DNA of 64,000 nt from Streptomyces sp. NBC_01429 (GTDB lineage Bacteria > Actinomycetota > Actinomycetes > Streptomycetales > Streptomycetaceae): assembly GCF_036231945.1 (NCBI RefSeq), contig NZ_CP109599.1, forward strand, positions 4,372,501 through 4,436,500, given 5' to 3'. Under the pieces are notes generated by a model. It did no database searches, had not been told where the DNA came from, and saw only the letters and a program-made list of their open reading frames with translations. Shown here piece by piece: positions 53,858 to 62,064 of this stretch. Positions within the stretch are counted from its first letter, which is position 1. Every line of letters starts with the position of its first letter. A program made the position numbers and the translations under genes.

Positions 53858-54858
53858 CCGAAAGTCCTCTTGCCGGCAGGTACGACGCGGGCACCGGGCG
53901 AGATCGCGGATGCCGTCTTGCTGCCGTCCTCGTTGAAGTCGGGGGGCATTGGGAAGACCATATCTCCATCGCCGTTCTTTCCCAGCAGTTTCCGGAACGC
54001 CAGCGCGGCCTTGCCCGTGTCCTCCTCGGCGAGCGCAGTTGCTGCCGACGTCGCGGCGTCGTTGAACCGCGTACACGCGGTGTCCAGTTCATCGTCCGTC
54101 GCGCGGATGTGGATGGTGTGTCCAGACAGGGTCGGGTCGGTCACCGCGATGCCGTAGGTCACGAAGTTTTCTATGATCTTGCTGACCTCCCGGAGAGCCG
54201 AGACGTAGTACTCCGCCTGGTCGTTGCCCGAGACTGTGCCTGAGGCGAACGCCTGGTAGGCGGCCATCTCGATGAAGAATCCGCCCGGCTTCTTCGTGCC
54301 GAGCAGGGCGCGACGAGTCTGGCGAAGCAGTTTGACGGTCGGTACGTAGTACTCGTCGTGGTCCGCGTTCATCGTGCTCGACAGTTCGGTCAGCCCGTCT
54401 GGGTTGGTGCGCACCCACTCGTTCTCGTCGCCCTTCTGGGGGATCTCCCAGGTTCCGTCCCCGTAGGGGCGGGCAGGCACCGCGTCGACGTAGAGGTCGT
54501 ACTCCGGGAAGGAGACTTGCAGGCTCCGGTCCTGGCGCTTGGTGCGCCGGTGCCCGTCTGCGTCGGTGGCGAACTCCGCATGCAGGACCTTGAAGAACCT
54601 GTCGAGGACGTCTGCCGACGTGACATCGCTCGGGACATCGGGCAGGCGCACGAACACGTCGACGTCCTTGATCCTGCGGATCGACACATTGCGCTTGTAG
54701 GAGCCGATCAGTACCGGGCTGACGCCGTACTCGACGAGCTTGGCATCAGCCTTGAGGGCGTCACGGACGAGGCGATGCGCCTCTGGCGCGTTGGTCTTGT
54801 CGTCGCCGGGCTCGATGGAGCTCAACGCACCCTTGAACTGCTGCTTGAGGTGAGCCAT
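53854..54858 (-). CDS. CBASS CD-NTase (cGAS/DncV-like nucleotidyltransferase)
   Basis: The protein has 334 residues from ATG 54858. The nucleotidyltransferase core has GSYKRN (52-57), Asp65 and Asp67 in IKDVDVF, and a third acid Asp125 in DLYVDAVP. The helical C domain is NEYYVPTVKLLRQTRRALL-like. The chain ends in KRTFG: a C-terminal Gly is the residue Cap2 joins to targets in characterised systems. It should make cyclic di- or oligonucleotides that activate the SAVED effector. The first gene of the coupled trio. Product type cannot be read off. Confidence 0.9.
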   Translation of the reverse strand: MAHLKQQFKGALSSIEPGDDKTNAPEAHRLVRDALKADAKLVEYGVSPVLIGSYKRNVSIRRIKDVDVFVRLPDVPSDVTSADVLDRFFKVLHAEFATDADGHRRTKRQDRSLQVSFPEYDLYVDAVPARPYGDGTWEIPQKGDENEWVRTNPDGLTELSSTMNADHDEYYVPTVKLLRQTRRALLGTKKPGGFFIEMAAYQAFASGTVSGNDQAEYYVSALREVSKIIENFVTYGIAVTDPTLSGHTIHIRATDDELDTACTRFNDAATSAATALAEEDTGKAALAFRKLLGKNGDGDMVFPMPPDFNEDGSKTASAISPGARVVPAGKRTFG

Positions 54859-54950
54859 CGGGCCCTCCGGTCTGGTCGTGACTGCATTGGTCTGCTGAGC
54901 CTGCCTCGCACCAATGGCAATGCGAGGTCCGTCGGCGAGGGACTGGTGGC

Positions 54951-55091
54951 CTACTTCTTCTTGCTGCCCTTGCCGGTGCTCTCGTTGGTCGTTGCCTTCG
55001 GGTGCCGCTTCACGGTGGCCTGCTTCACGAACCGGCCCGTGATGGCACTGCGGCCCCGCTTGCCGTTGGATGCGCTGCTCTTGCCCGCCAT
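54951..55091 (-). CDS. 46-residue Lys-rich protein upstream of the CD-NTase
   Basis: The start ATG 55091 follows GGAAGGACAGCCC. The product is basic: MAGKSSASNGKRGRSAITGR then FVKQATVKRHPKATTNESTG and a KGSKKK tail (9 Lys, several Arg). Similar short RSAxTGRFV..ATxxRHP proteins occur in many bacteria with no known function. It is on the same strand and 93 bases before the CD-NTase gene, so probably in the same operon. It could be a substrate of the E2-E1 enzyme or a separate small protein; this is inference. Confidence 0.6.
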   Translation of the reverse strand: MAGKSSASNGKRGRSAITGRFVKQATVKRHPKATTNESTGKGSKKK

Positions 55092-55208
55092 GGGCTGTCC
55101 TTCCGATCTTCTGCGGTGGCCTGCGGTAGCACACGCCACATCCTGTCTATGGATTTCGTTTACCCAGTAGGTGCATGGAATCTCGTAGACCTTGATCGGG
55201 AGGATAGC

Positions 55209-55583
55209 ATGGAGGCAGTAGGTACACGGAAATGGATTCTGGGGTCGCTGGTGGAGATCGTCTTCGAGGACGCCGAGCTCGCCCGTCTCTGCAACAGCGG
55301 CCGTGCCCGCAGGGACCGTTTAGGCCCCGATGGGGCGACCACCCTGCTCCGGCGTCTTGGCCAGATGGCGGCCGCCCACCACTTGGCCGACCTGCGCCAC
55401 GTTGCAGCCGCGCGGCTGCGGCCCGCAGCCAACGGGGACTGCTTCACTCTGCTGGTGTCGCTCGGTGATCACGGCGATCTCGTGGTCCGCCCGCGTGACG
55501 ACCCGCCCCGCACCCTCGACGACGGCACCCTCAACGAGCACGCCGTACGCGCTGTGATCGTCGCAGCGATCCACCGCCCCTGA
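55209..55583 (+). CDS. HigB-like toxin (RelE superfamily)
   Basis: The product has 124 residues from ATG 55209. WILGSLVEIVFEDAELARLCNSGRARRDRLGPDGATTLLRRLGQMAAAHHLADLR resembles the Streptomyces HigB/plasmid-killer family start (from memory, KWVLGSLVEVVFED). The end DDGTLNEHAVRAVIVAAIHRP also aligns. RelE-type toxins cut ribosome-bound mRNA. The usual GDRAGQFALDL catalytic region is shifted to NGDCFTLLVSLGDHGD. A 16-base direct repeat, CAGTAGGTGCATGGAA-like (55165-55180 and 55216-55231, two mismatches), brackets the start and may be an operator. The partner gene follows at 55633. Confidence 0.6.
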   Translation: MEAVGTRKWILGSLVEIVFEDAELARLCNSGRARRDRLGPDGATTLLRRLGQMAAAHHLADLRHVAAARLRPAANGDCFTLLVSLGDHGDLVVRPRDDPPRTLDDGTLNEHAVRAVIVAAIHRP

Positions 55584-55632
55584 TCTCGCCACCATGCCCG
55601 CCCCGCAGCCTCGCCGACCGAGAGGCACTCAC

Positions 55633-56769
55633 GTGACTCCGCCCTCCGCCCCGCACCCGTTCGCACCGGATGAAGTCCTGCCTCCTGGTGACACGCTGAA
55701 AGAACAGCTCGACGCCCTTGGCATTCCCCAGGCGGACCTTGCCCGCCGCACCGGGCTGTCGACCAAGCACGTCAACCAGGTCGTCCAGGGCAGCGCTGTC
55801 CTTACCCCCGACACTGCCCTTTTGCTGGAGCGGGCCGTCGGAATCCCGGCTTCGCTGTGGAACCAGATGGAGGCCGCCTGGCGCACCCATGTCAGCCGCA
55901 CCCAGAGCCGTGAAGCCCTTAGCCATCGCCTCGACTGGCTCGACCGCTTCTCCCTGCAGGAGTTGGTCAAACGCGGCATCCTGCAGACGAAAGAGCGCAC
56001 GGTGGACAATCTCGAGCGTCTGCTGGCGTTCTTCGGGGTCGCCGACCCAGAGGTTGCAGAGAACGTGTGGGGCAGTTACCGAACTGCCTTCCGGCGTTCC
56101 ACCGTCCTCACGCCGGACGACTACGCCACCGCCGTCTGGCTGCGCCAGGCTGAACTCCGAGCACGTGAAATCCCTTGCGCACCCTACGACCGCGCGGTCC
56201 TGCTTGAGCTACTTCCCCAGCTGCGAGCCCTGACCGTCGAGGAACCCGCCGTCTGGCGCACCGAAATCCCGCGCCTCTGCGCCCGAGCCGGCGTCGCGGT
56301 GGTGTTCGTTGCCGCGCCCCCCAATAGTCACGTGTCCGGCGTCACCCGATGGCTCACCCCTGAGAAGGTCGGAGTCGCCCTCAGCGGCCGGTTCAAGAAG
56401 GACGACCACTTCTGGTTCACCGTCTTCCACGAGCTCGGCCATGTCCTCCTGCACGGCAAACGCCTCACCTTCATCGACAACACGAGCCGTGACGACGACA
56501 CGACCCCCGAAGGAGATCGCAGTGAGGACGAGGCAGACGACTTCGCCAGGGAAACCCTCATCCCGCCCGAGCATGCGGCCGCCTACAAGCAACTTGCCCA
56601 GCGCCCCATGCCCTTTACCAACATCACAGCCTTCGCCCGTCGGGCTGGCATCGCCCCAGGCATTGTTGTCGGTCGCCTCCAGCACGACGGCGTCCTGGAC
56701 TGGAAATACGGCAGCAAGCTGAAGCGCCCCATCGAGATCAGCCTCTCCGGCGATCTCGCCGCGGGCTAG
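55633..56769 (+). CDS. HigA-like antitoxin fused to an ImmA/IrrE metallopeptidase domain
   Basis: GTG 55633 gives 378 residues; an upstream ATG at 55594 is an alternative. The N-terminal XRE domain (about 20-75) includes TLKEQLDALGIPQADLARRTGLSTKHVNQVVQGSAVLT. The C-terminal third has the zinc protease motif HELGH in FWFTVFHELGHVLLHGK and a downstream acidic EDEADDFARETLIPP. Such HigA proteins neutralise HigB, bind the operon promoter and may cleave another protein. The gene lies 49 bases behind the toxin gene. Its own stop precedes a deformylase remnant. Confidence 0.75.
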   Translation: MTPPSAPHPFAPDEVLPPGDTLKEQLDALGIPQADLARRTGLSTKHVNQVVQGSAVLTPDTALLLERAVGIPASLWNQMEAAWRTHVSRTQSREALSHRLDWLDRFSLQELVKRGILQTKERTVDNLERLLAFFGVADPEVAENVWGSYRTAFRRSTVLTPDDYATAVWLRQAELRAREIPCAPYDRAVLLELLPQLRALTVEEPAVWRTEIPRLCARAGVAVVFVAAPPNSHVSGVTRWLTPEKVGVALSGRFKKDDHFWFTVFHELGHVLLHGKRLTFIDNTSRDDDTTPEGDRSEDEADDFARETLIPPEHAAAYKQLAQRPMPFTNITAFARRAGIAPGIVVGRLQHDGVLDWKYGSKLKRPIEISLSGDLAAG

Positions 56770-57489
56770 CCGCCTCTGGACGTTTCACTGGACGCCACCC
56801 GCCGCGTAGCAGATAGGCAGGAACTGCTTGCTTCAGGCGAAGGCAAGCGCGCGATACTCCTCGACCGAAATCTGGACGACCCCAATGTTCATACGGGCCG
56901 TGTAGACCAGGCCGTCGAGATGGCCGGTCTCGTGGTGGATGAGGCAGCCTTCGTAGTGCTCGTCGGTCTTCTCCGAGTGAACGGTGATCTTCGGAGGTTG
57001 GCCGCAGGGGTGTTCGCCGGGGCTGCACAACGGCTGCGGCCCTGCCGATGCCGATCTACGAGGCGGCGATGCCCCTGCCTTTGGCGAAGTGGTGGACCTG
57101 GGTGATGTGGTCCGACCGGCGAACAGTTCGTCGGTGATGCGCTCAGCATCGTCGCGCTCGGCGGGCAGGCTGAAAGAGCGGGGCCATTTCGCCCAGGACG
57201 CCGACGCTGCGCTGGACGACTCCAGGGTCACGCATGCGCTGGCTGGGCCGTACGTCGGGCACCTGCACTCCCCGGCTTCCGTGCCACGTTCGGACTCGGC
57301 CCGGCGCCGCCTCGCCAGACGGTACCCAGCGTGTAGAGCGGGTGCACAGTGATCCCGGCTTATTTTGGGACTTTCGGTGCTCCCAAGCCGCGTCTACAGC
57401 CTGATGCGGTCGGCAAGCAAATCCGTGTTTGTACTGCGTGGAACGGCCAGGGGCACCACCATGTACGGATCTCGGAGAGAGGCCGATCC
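56770..57489. other. Decayed intergenic region
   Basis: Apart from the deformylase remnant at 56833-57231, nothing coding is supported. The last 140 bases before 57490 probably hold the promoter of the TerD-like gene. No clear -35/-10 pair, hairpin or repeat is seen. Confidence 0.4.
56833..57231 (-). pseudogene. Remnant of a peptide deformylase-like gene
   Basis: The minus strand carries pieces of a deformylase-like protein broken by frameshifts: FSLPAERDDAERITDELFAG, in a neighbouring frame a VHHFAKGRGIAA(S) stretch, and near the end HYEGCLIHHETGHLDGLVYTARM, which is the metal-binding motif HHExGHLDG. The order is right but the reading frame changes between the pieces. No intact product is possible. 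Confidence 0.55.
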
Positions 57490-58716
57490 ATGACTACTGC
57501 TCTTGCCAAAGGCTGCAATACCGTCCTGACTGCTGCGGCTTGCCGCGTCACCCTCAGCTCCCCTACGACGGGCATTGATGTGTCCGCTGTCCTGCTCGGC
57601 CAGGACGGCAGGGTGCGGAGTGATGACGACTTGATCTTCTACAACCATGCTGCGCAGGACGGGGTCAGGCTGAGCGGGCAGACCATCGTCGCGGATCTTG
57701 CCGCAATCCCGGAGACGGTGGACCGCGTTGCCATCGTCGCCAGCATCGATCCGGAGCTGCGGGTGAGGTATTTCGACGCGAGTAGCACCCCGCATGCGGT
57801 CATCGAGTGTGGCGGTGTTCGAAGTACCTTTGAGCCGCCGCCGCTCATGCACCGGGAGACAGTGGCTGTGCTCGTCGAGCTGTACCGGCGGGCGGGCAGC
57901 TGGAAGGCTAGGGCAGTGGGCCAGGGGTGGGACACGGGTCTGGCGGGGTTGGCGTCGGACTTCGGCATCGTTGTAGATGACCCGGGCCCTACCGCAGCGG
58001 CCCCTCCAACCGTCACACCCGCGCGAAGCCGACAGCTGTCCCCTGGGGTGTCGCCGCCGAGGCCGGTGACAACACCTGCCCGGCTCCCTGCGCCGTTGGG
58101 CAAAGTGCTCCTCACCAAGGCCGGCCAGGCGACCATCGACATGCGTAAGGACGACCCGAGCCTTGTAGTGACAGCCACTCTTGAGTGGAACGGCGGAAGT
58201 GCGGCACGAAGAAGGGCTGGAGCGGACCTGGATCTTTACGCCCTCTACGTCCCCCGGAGTCTGGTCACCTCACCCGGGCAGCGCCCGGTCAAGACGGACC
58301 AGGCCGTCTACTACCGGCAACTCGGATCGTCAGTAGCGCCCCCCTACATCGCACTCGACGGCGACTCCAAAGTGCCAGGTCGAGAGACGATCACCATCCG
58401 TCGCCCAGACCTCCAGGGCTACGTCCTGCTATGCGCTTACAGCGCGGTGGAGAACGGAACAGGTTCTTTCAAGTCGTACGGCGCTCAGGTGGTGGTCACG
58501 GATGGGCGCGGGTCCACGGTGACGGTGCCCTTGTTCAACAATCGCAACCTGTCCTACTGGGTCGCCATTGCCCTGATCGACTTCACTGTTCCAGGCGGTG
58601 TGGAGATCCGGCATGTGGAGAAGTACAGCGGCAACCACGTTGAGGCCCGACCCACGCTGTACTCGAGTGGGAACTTCCGTATGAGTACCGGAAAGATCGA
58701 GTTCAAGACGAGGTAG
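57490..58716 (+). CDS. TerD-family protein, two TerD-like domains
   Basis: The product is 408 residues from ATG 57490. The first domain starts LAKGCNTVLTAAACRVTLSSPTTGIDVSAVLLGQDGRV.SDDDLIFYNHAAQDGVRL, typical of TerD/TerZ stress proteins (Ca-binding Asp residues in the DLIFYN region). After a Pro/Ala linker (about 185-215) a second TerA-like beta-sandwich begins at GKVLLTKAGQATIDMRKDDPS and DLDLYALYV. TerD proteins are linked to tellurite, phage and membrane stress. There is no ter operon around it. Confidence 0.8.
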   Translation: MTTALAKGCNTVLTAAACRVTLSSPTTGIDVSAVLLGQDGRVRSDDDLIFYNHAAQDGVRLSGQTIVADLAAIPETVDRVAIVASIDPELRVRYFDASSTPHAVIECGGVRSTFEPPPLMHRETVAVLVELYRRAGSWKARAVGQGWDTGLAGLASDFGIVVDDPGPTAAAPPTVTPARSRQLSPGVSPPRPVTTPARLPAPLGKVLLTKAGQATIDMRKDDPSLVVTATLEWNGGSAARRRAGADLDLYALYVPRSLVTSPGQRPVKTDQAVYYRQLGSSVAPPYIALDGDSKVPGRETITIRRPDLQGYVLLCAYSAVENGTGSFKSYGAQVVVTDGRGSTVTVPLFNNRNLSYWVAIALIDFTVPGGVEIRHVEKYSGNHVEARPTLYSSGNFRMSTGKIEFKTR

Positions 58717-58738
58717 GTCTGACGGCGGGCATGGACTC

Positions 58739-59533
58739 TCAGAGGAGTGCGAGCCTGAACGCAGCGGCCCGCTTGGCCATCCTCTGCTTCCAGGGCGTTT
58801 GGTCCTCCTCGGCGATCTCCTGCCACAGCGCGGCAGATGCGGAACCGAATGCCGTCAGCGCCTCCGGATCGGTGTTCCGCCACGACGGGAAGCGGCCTGC
58901 GAACGCGATCGCGTTCTCCGCCGGGTGGCCGGCGTCCATGAGCCTCAGTGCCAAGGTGCCTGGATCGATCCACGCCGCACCGCGCGTTGGCCACGCCCAG
59001 TCGATGAGGCGAGCACGCCCGTCGGCGATCAGGACGTTGTGCGGTGCGAAATCGGTGTGCAACAGGGTGTTGCCGCTGAAGTGCTGGAGAGTTCCAGGCG
59101 GAGCGTAGTCCGCCCAGCGGTCCATCGCGTCCTTGATCTCGACGTCGGCCGGAGCGGTGATCCGTTGCAGTTCGGTGAGCGCGGCTTCTACGAGCACCAA
59201 GTCGGCGGAGCCGGGGCTGTAGTCGGCGTGGCGACCGCTGAGGACCTCGTATCCGAGAAGGCTCCATCCATCGACTTCCAGGTGCCAGTACAGGCGGGGA
59301 CAGGACGTGGGCAGGTGGGGGGCGATCTCCGCCTCGCGGCGCTGTGCTGCGACCTGCGCATGATCACTCGCGATGCCCTTCACGAAAACGCTGCCGCTCT
59401 CGGTCTCCAGGACGGAGGCGACGCCGGAGTTCATGCCGCCGGTCATGGTCACCGCCTGATGCACGGGGCCGGTCTTGTCAGTGACAGCCTGGCGGACGTC
59501 GGCTGGGAGCTGATCGAAGGGAATGCGAGACAT
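58739..59533 (-). CDS. APH-family small-molecule/protein phosphotransferase
   Basis: The protein has 264 residues. It is an aminoglycoside phosphotransferase-like fold: GGMNSGVASVLETESGSVFVKGI (ATP loop, Lys), catalytic Asp in LLHTDFAPHNVLI (HxDxxxxN) and metal Asp in LIDWAW. The substrate is unknown. It is the last gene of the divergent operon, 121 bases after the peptide gene, so it may phosphorylate the peptide or a cluster product; this is inference. Confidence 0.8.
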   Translation of the reverse strand: MSRIPFDQLPADVRQAVTDKTGPVHQAVTMTGGMNSGVASVLETESGSVFVKGIASDHAQVAAQRREAEIAPHLPTSCPRLYWHLEVDGWSLLGYEVLSGRHADYSPGSADLVLVEAALTELQRITAPADVEIKDAMDRWADYAPPGTLQHFSGNTLLHTDFAPHNVLIADGRARLIDWAWPTRGAAWIDPGTLALRLMDAGHPAENAIAFAGRFPSWRNTDPEALTAFGSASAALWQEIAEEDQTPWKQRMAKRAAAFRLALL

Positions 59534-59654
59534 GGACACGCGCGGTTCCTCATGGGGCTCGGAGACAAGGGAGTGCCGCCCCCGGCCAGGGTACGACCGG
59601 GGCGGCACTCATGGGGCGCGTACGCGAGCGGTGCGGCGCCCGCCTGCGGTGTAT

Positions 59655-59867
59655 CTAGTACGGCTGGTCGTCGCCGGCCGAGCAGCTGCACTCGGCGCCC
59701 TCGGCGGCCTCGTCCAGGTCGGTGATGATCTGGACCTCGTCGTCGCGGATGGCCCCGGCCGGCAGTGGCACGGGCAGGGTGCCGGTTGCACCATCGGTGG
59801 GGCGCCGTCCGATGGTGAGCAGCATCGGTTCGCGCGGCGGGGTGAGGGTTGTGGTGGGTGGAGTCAT
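59655..59867 (-). CDS. 70-residue Cys-containing peptide, candidate RiPP precursor
   Basis: The start ATG 59867 overlaps the radical SAM stop (ATGA). The peptide has a Thr/Pro-rich N terminus (MTPPTTTLTPPREP), then IGRRPTDGATG, VPLPAGAIRDDEVQIITD, an acidic stretch LDEAAEGAE and a tail CSCSAGDDQPY with the only Cys at 60 and 62. A leader-like acidic region followed by a short Cys-rich tail is typical of radical-SAM-modified peptides. I do not recognise a known class. Confidence 0.65.
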   Translation of the reverse strand: MTPPTTTLTPPREPMLLTIGRRPTDGATGTLPVPLPAGAIRDDEVQIITDLDEAAEGAECSCSAGDDQPY

Positions 59868-61024
59868 GATCCGTAGCCTCCGTGTTGGCAGTAGAGCTCT
59901 CGTCGGTCCCCCGCATCCTGGTAGAGCTTGGCCAGCGGCCGGCAGGTACGGCAGGTGCCGACCTTCGTGCAGCCGGAGCATCCACCGGTGCGGAGCTGTA
60001 GGGACTCGGCGATAGCGCCGAGCCGGGTGAGGGCGGCGACGCCCTCGGTCACGAGGTTCACGCTCGGGTCGCGGCCGACCTTGCAGACGGACGCGATGCC
60101 GTGCGGGTTGACGTGGAAGAACGTCCGGCCGGCATTGCAGCCGGTGAAGACGCTCCGGGCCTTGATGTGGCCCTTGGCCTGCGTCGCCAGCGGGTTCGCT
60201 TCACCGTCGATCGTCGGCGACATATTCGTAAAGACCTGGTGCGGGAAGCTGTAGCGTTCACACAGAGCCACCATCGCGTCGACCTCATGGGCGTTGTCGT
60301 CCGACACGATCACGTTCAGCCGGACCGGCAGCCGGTCCTGGTGGGCCGCGTCCAGACCCTGGATGAACCGGCCGAACGCGCCGCGATTGCGAGTGACCTT
60401 GTCGTACGTGTCCGCGGTCGCGCCGTAGACGCTGAGCGTGAGCCGGTAAGGGCGATGGCGTGCGAACAGCCCGCGGATCGGCGGCTTGCGCAGGGACGAA
60501 CCGTTCGAGGAGACCTGCACCATCATCCCGAGCTGGTGGGCGTACTCGTAGGCCGCGCCGAACTCGCGGTCGATCAGTGCCTCGCCGCCCGTGATCTGCA
60601 GCCAGAGCACGCCCGCGTCGCGCATCGTCCGCAGGAGCTGCTGTTTGCCCGCCCAGTCCAGGCCCTCGAAGCGCTTCTCGCCGAGGTAGCAGAACTCGCA
60701 GTCGTAGTCGCAGCCGAGGTTGATTTCCCAGGACGCCTTCGCGTACCCGTACGGCGATCGCTCGCGCACGAGGACGAAATCGCCGACCGGTCCGTCAGGC
60801 AGCTCGGTGCCCCACGCCTGCCGCGCGGCATCAACAAGCCAAGCCGGCAGAGGGCCTCCGACGTGGCTCGCGGCGCGCAGCTCCTCATAGCGACTCCCAG
60901 GAATGCGCACACCGACCGCTCGGCCTGGCTGAAGAAGGAGGTGCTGGGCGAGGAACGGGCTGGCCACGAGAAGCGTGCTTGACGCGGCAGACGCCGCCCG
61001 ATCCGGTGTGCCGGTTACGGTCAT
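59864..61024 (-). CDS. Radical SAM enzyme with C-terminal SPASM/twitch-like cysteines
   Basis: The product has 386 residues. The radical SAM cluster motif is Cys105-X3-Cys109-X2-Cys112 (GCDYDCEFC), followed by YLGEKRFEGLDW and GGEALI(DREFG). The C-terminal region has more Cys: FTGCNAGRTFFHVNPHGIASVCKVGRDP, GGCSGCTKVGTCRTCRPLAK and ELYCQHG, resembling a SPASM/twitch domain with auxiliary clusters. Such enzymes modify peptides. It overlaps both neighbouring genes by ATGA. The first 90 residues are a non-standard domain (LAQHLLLQPGRAVGVRIPGSRYEEL). Confidence 0.85.
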   Translation of the reverse strand: MTVTGTPDRAASAASSTLLVASPFLAQHLLLQPGRAVGVRIPGSRYEELRAASHVGGPLPAWLVDAARQAWGTELPDGPVGDFVLVRERSPYGYAKASWEINLGCDYDCEFCYLGEKRFEGLDWAGKQQLLRTMRDAGVLWLQITGGEALIDREFGAAYEYAHQLGMMVQVSSNGSSLRKPPIRGLFARHRPYRLTLSVYGATADTYDKVTRNRGAFGRFIQGLDAAHQDRLPVRLNVIVSDDNAHEVDAMVALCERYSFPHQVFTNMSPTIDGEANPLATQAKGHIKARSVFTGCNAGRTFFHVNPHGIASVCKVGRDPSVNLVTEGVAALTRLGAIAESLQLRTGGCSGCTKVGTCRTCRPLAKLYQDAGDRRELYCQHGGYGS

Positions 61025-61485
61025 CGGACCTCCAGAGGGCGGTCGTCGTGGTTTGGGACGGGAGGGCCGATCGACTGTGTGGCGTCGTCCGCGGTCTTGA
61101 AGCAGGACCAGATGATCTTCCCGAGCGGCGTACGGCCCCTCACTCCCCACTCGTCGGAAAGCGCGGCCACCAACGTCAGGCCCCTCCCGGAGATGTCTGT
61201 GGCGGTCGGCTCGCGTACGACGGGCTGCTGGCGACGGCTGTCGTGCACTTCCAGGCGTACGCAGTTGTCGTCGATGTCGAGCCGGACGAGGAAGCCGTGC
61301 CCGCGGGCGGTGCCGTGGAGAACGGCGTTCGTGGCGAGTTCGGAGACGCATAGGCGGATGTCCTCGGTGCGGCTCGTCAGGCCCCAGCCGTCCAGCGCTC
61401 TGGTGGCGAACTCCCGTGCTTTGCGTACGGACTGGCGGCGGGCCTCGAAGAACTGCTGAAGCGACTCGGGCATGGGGTGCCTCAT
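61021..61485 (-). CDS. RsbW-like ATP-binding protein
   Basis: This 154-residue protein carries a HATPase_c domain: DIRLCVSELATNAVLHG (N box, about 43-59), GRGLTLVAALSDEWGV (G box, about 100-115) and GKIIWSCF. It overlaps the recombinase-like gene and the radical SAM gene by ATGA. The same family occurs at 1696, but here it is locked into a peptide-modification operon. Confidence 0.85.
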   Translation of the reverse strand: MRHPMPESLQQFFEARRQSVRKAREFATRALDGWGLTSRTEDIRLCVSELATNAVLHGTARGHGFLVRLDIDDNCVRLEVHDSRRQQPVVREPTATDISGRGLTLVAALSDEWGVRGRTPLGKIIWSCFKTADDATQSIGPPVPNHDDRPLEVR

Positions 61486-61910
61486 GACTCCGTGCTCAGG
61501 AGGAGGAGTGGCGCGGGGAAGCGGCGGTGGGCGGTCTGCTGACGAGGTACGTGGCCAGGCCCGATGCGGGGGCGGCGGGCCAGCAGCAGGCGGGCGCCGG
61601 CGGCCTCGATAAGGCGGGTGCGTTCGGCGGCGAGGTGCTTCGGCCCCAGATGAGACAGGGCGGGGGCGATGACGCCGTAGACGTCAGGAAGGGACAACGC
61701 GTCCAGCAGGCCGGTGAACGCGGTGGAGCTCGGTTCGGTCGTCGCGAGCCTGTCCTTGAAGACGCCGGAGAGCTGCAGCTCGTGGATCCGGCAGTACTCC
61801 GTCAGTGACGCCTGTAACGCCGTTTGACGGGCTGCCGAGACTCCGGCCAGCCGCAGGAAGCCGTAGACGACGGGCCCGTTGACCGGGCGGTGCTCGGTAA
61901 GGAGTTCCAT
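61482..61910 (-). CDS. Small recombinase/resolvase-like protein
   Basis: The product is 142 residues from ATG 61910. VYGFLRLAGVSAARQTALQASLTEYCRIHELQLSGVFKDR and FTGLLDALSLPDVYGVIAPALSHLG resemble the N domain of serine recombinases (YxRLS...F.D...LL.....V....LSRL), but the nucleophile Ser position reads L/A, so recombinase activity is doubtful. It is the first gene of the coupled minus-strand operon. Confidence 0.5.
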   Translation of the reverse strand: MELLTEHRPVNGPVVYGFLRLAGVSAARQTALQASLTEYCRIHELQLSGVFKDRLATTEPSSTAFTGLLDALSLPDVYGVIAPALSHLGPKHLAAERTRLIEAAGARLLLARRPRIGPGHVPRQQTAHRRFPAPLLLLSTES

Positions 61911-62064
61911 GCTGGTGACCGTCCAAGGGACTCGGCGAAAAGAGACCCCTTGAGCGTCGCCGTACCTCAATGCGCAGGGAATCACCGGCTGTTCCACTTG
62001 CGCTCTACTTCCGCCCCACCGGCCGCACGCTTCTGCTTCCATGGCTGGTGGAAGGGAGCGACGC

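Noticed and set aside
56738..57028. Small minus-strand gene downstream of the HigA-like gene
   Set aside because: It is another frame of the degraded deformylase-like region, not an intact gene.
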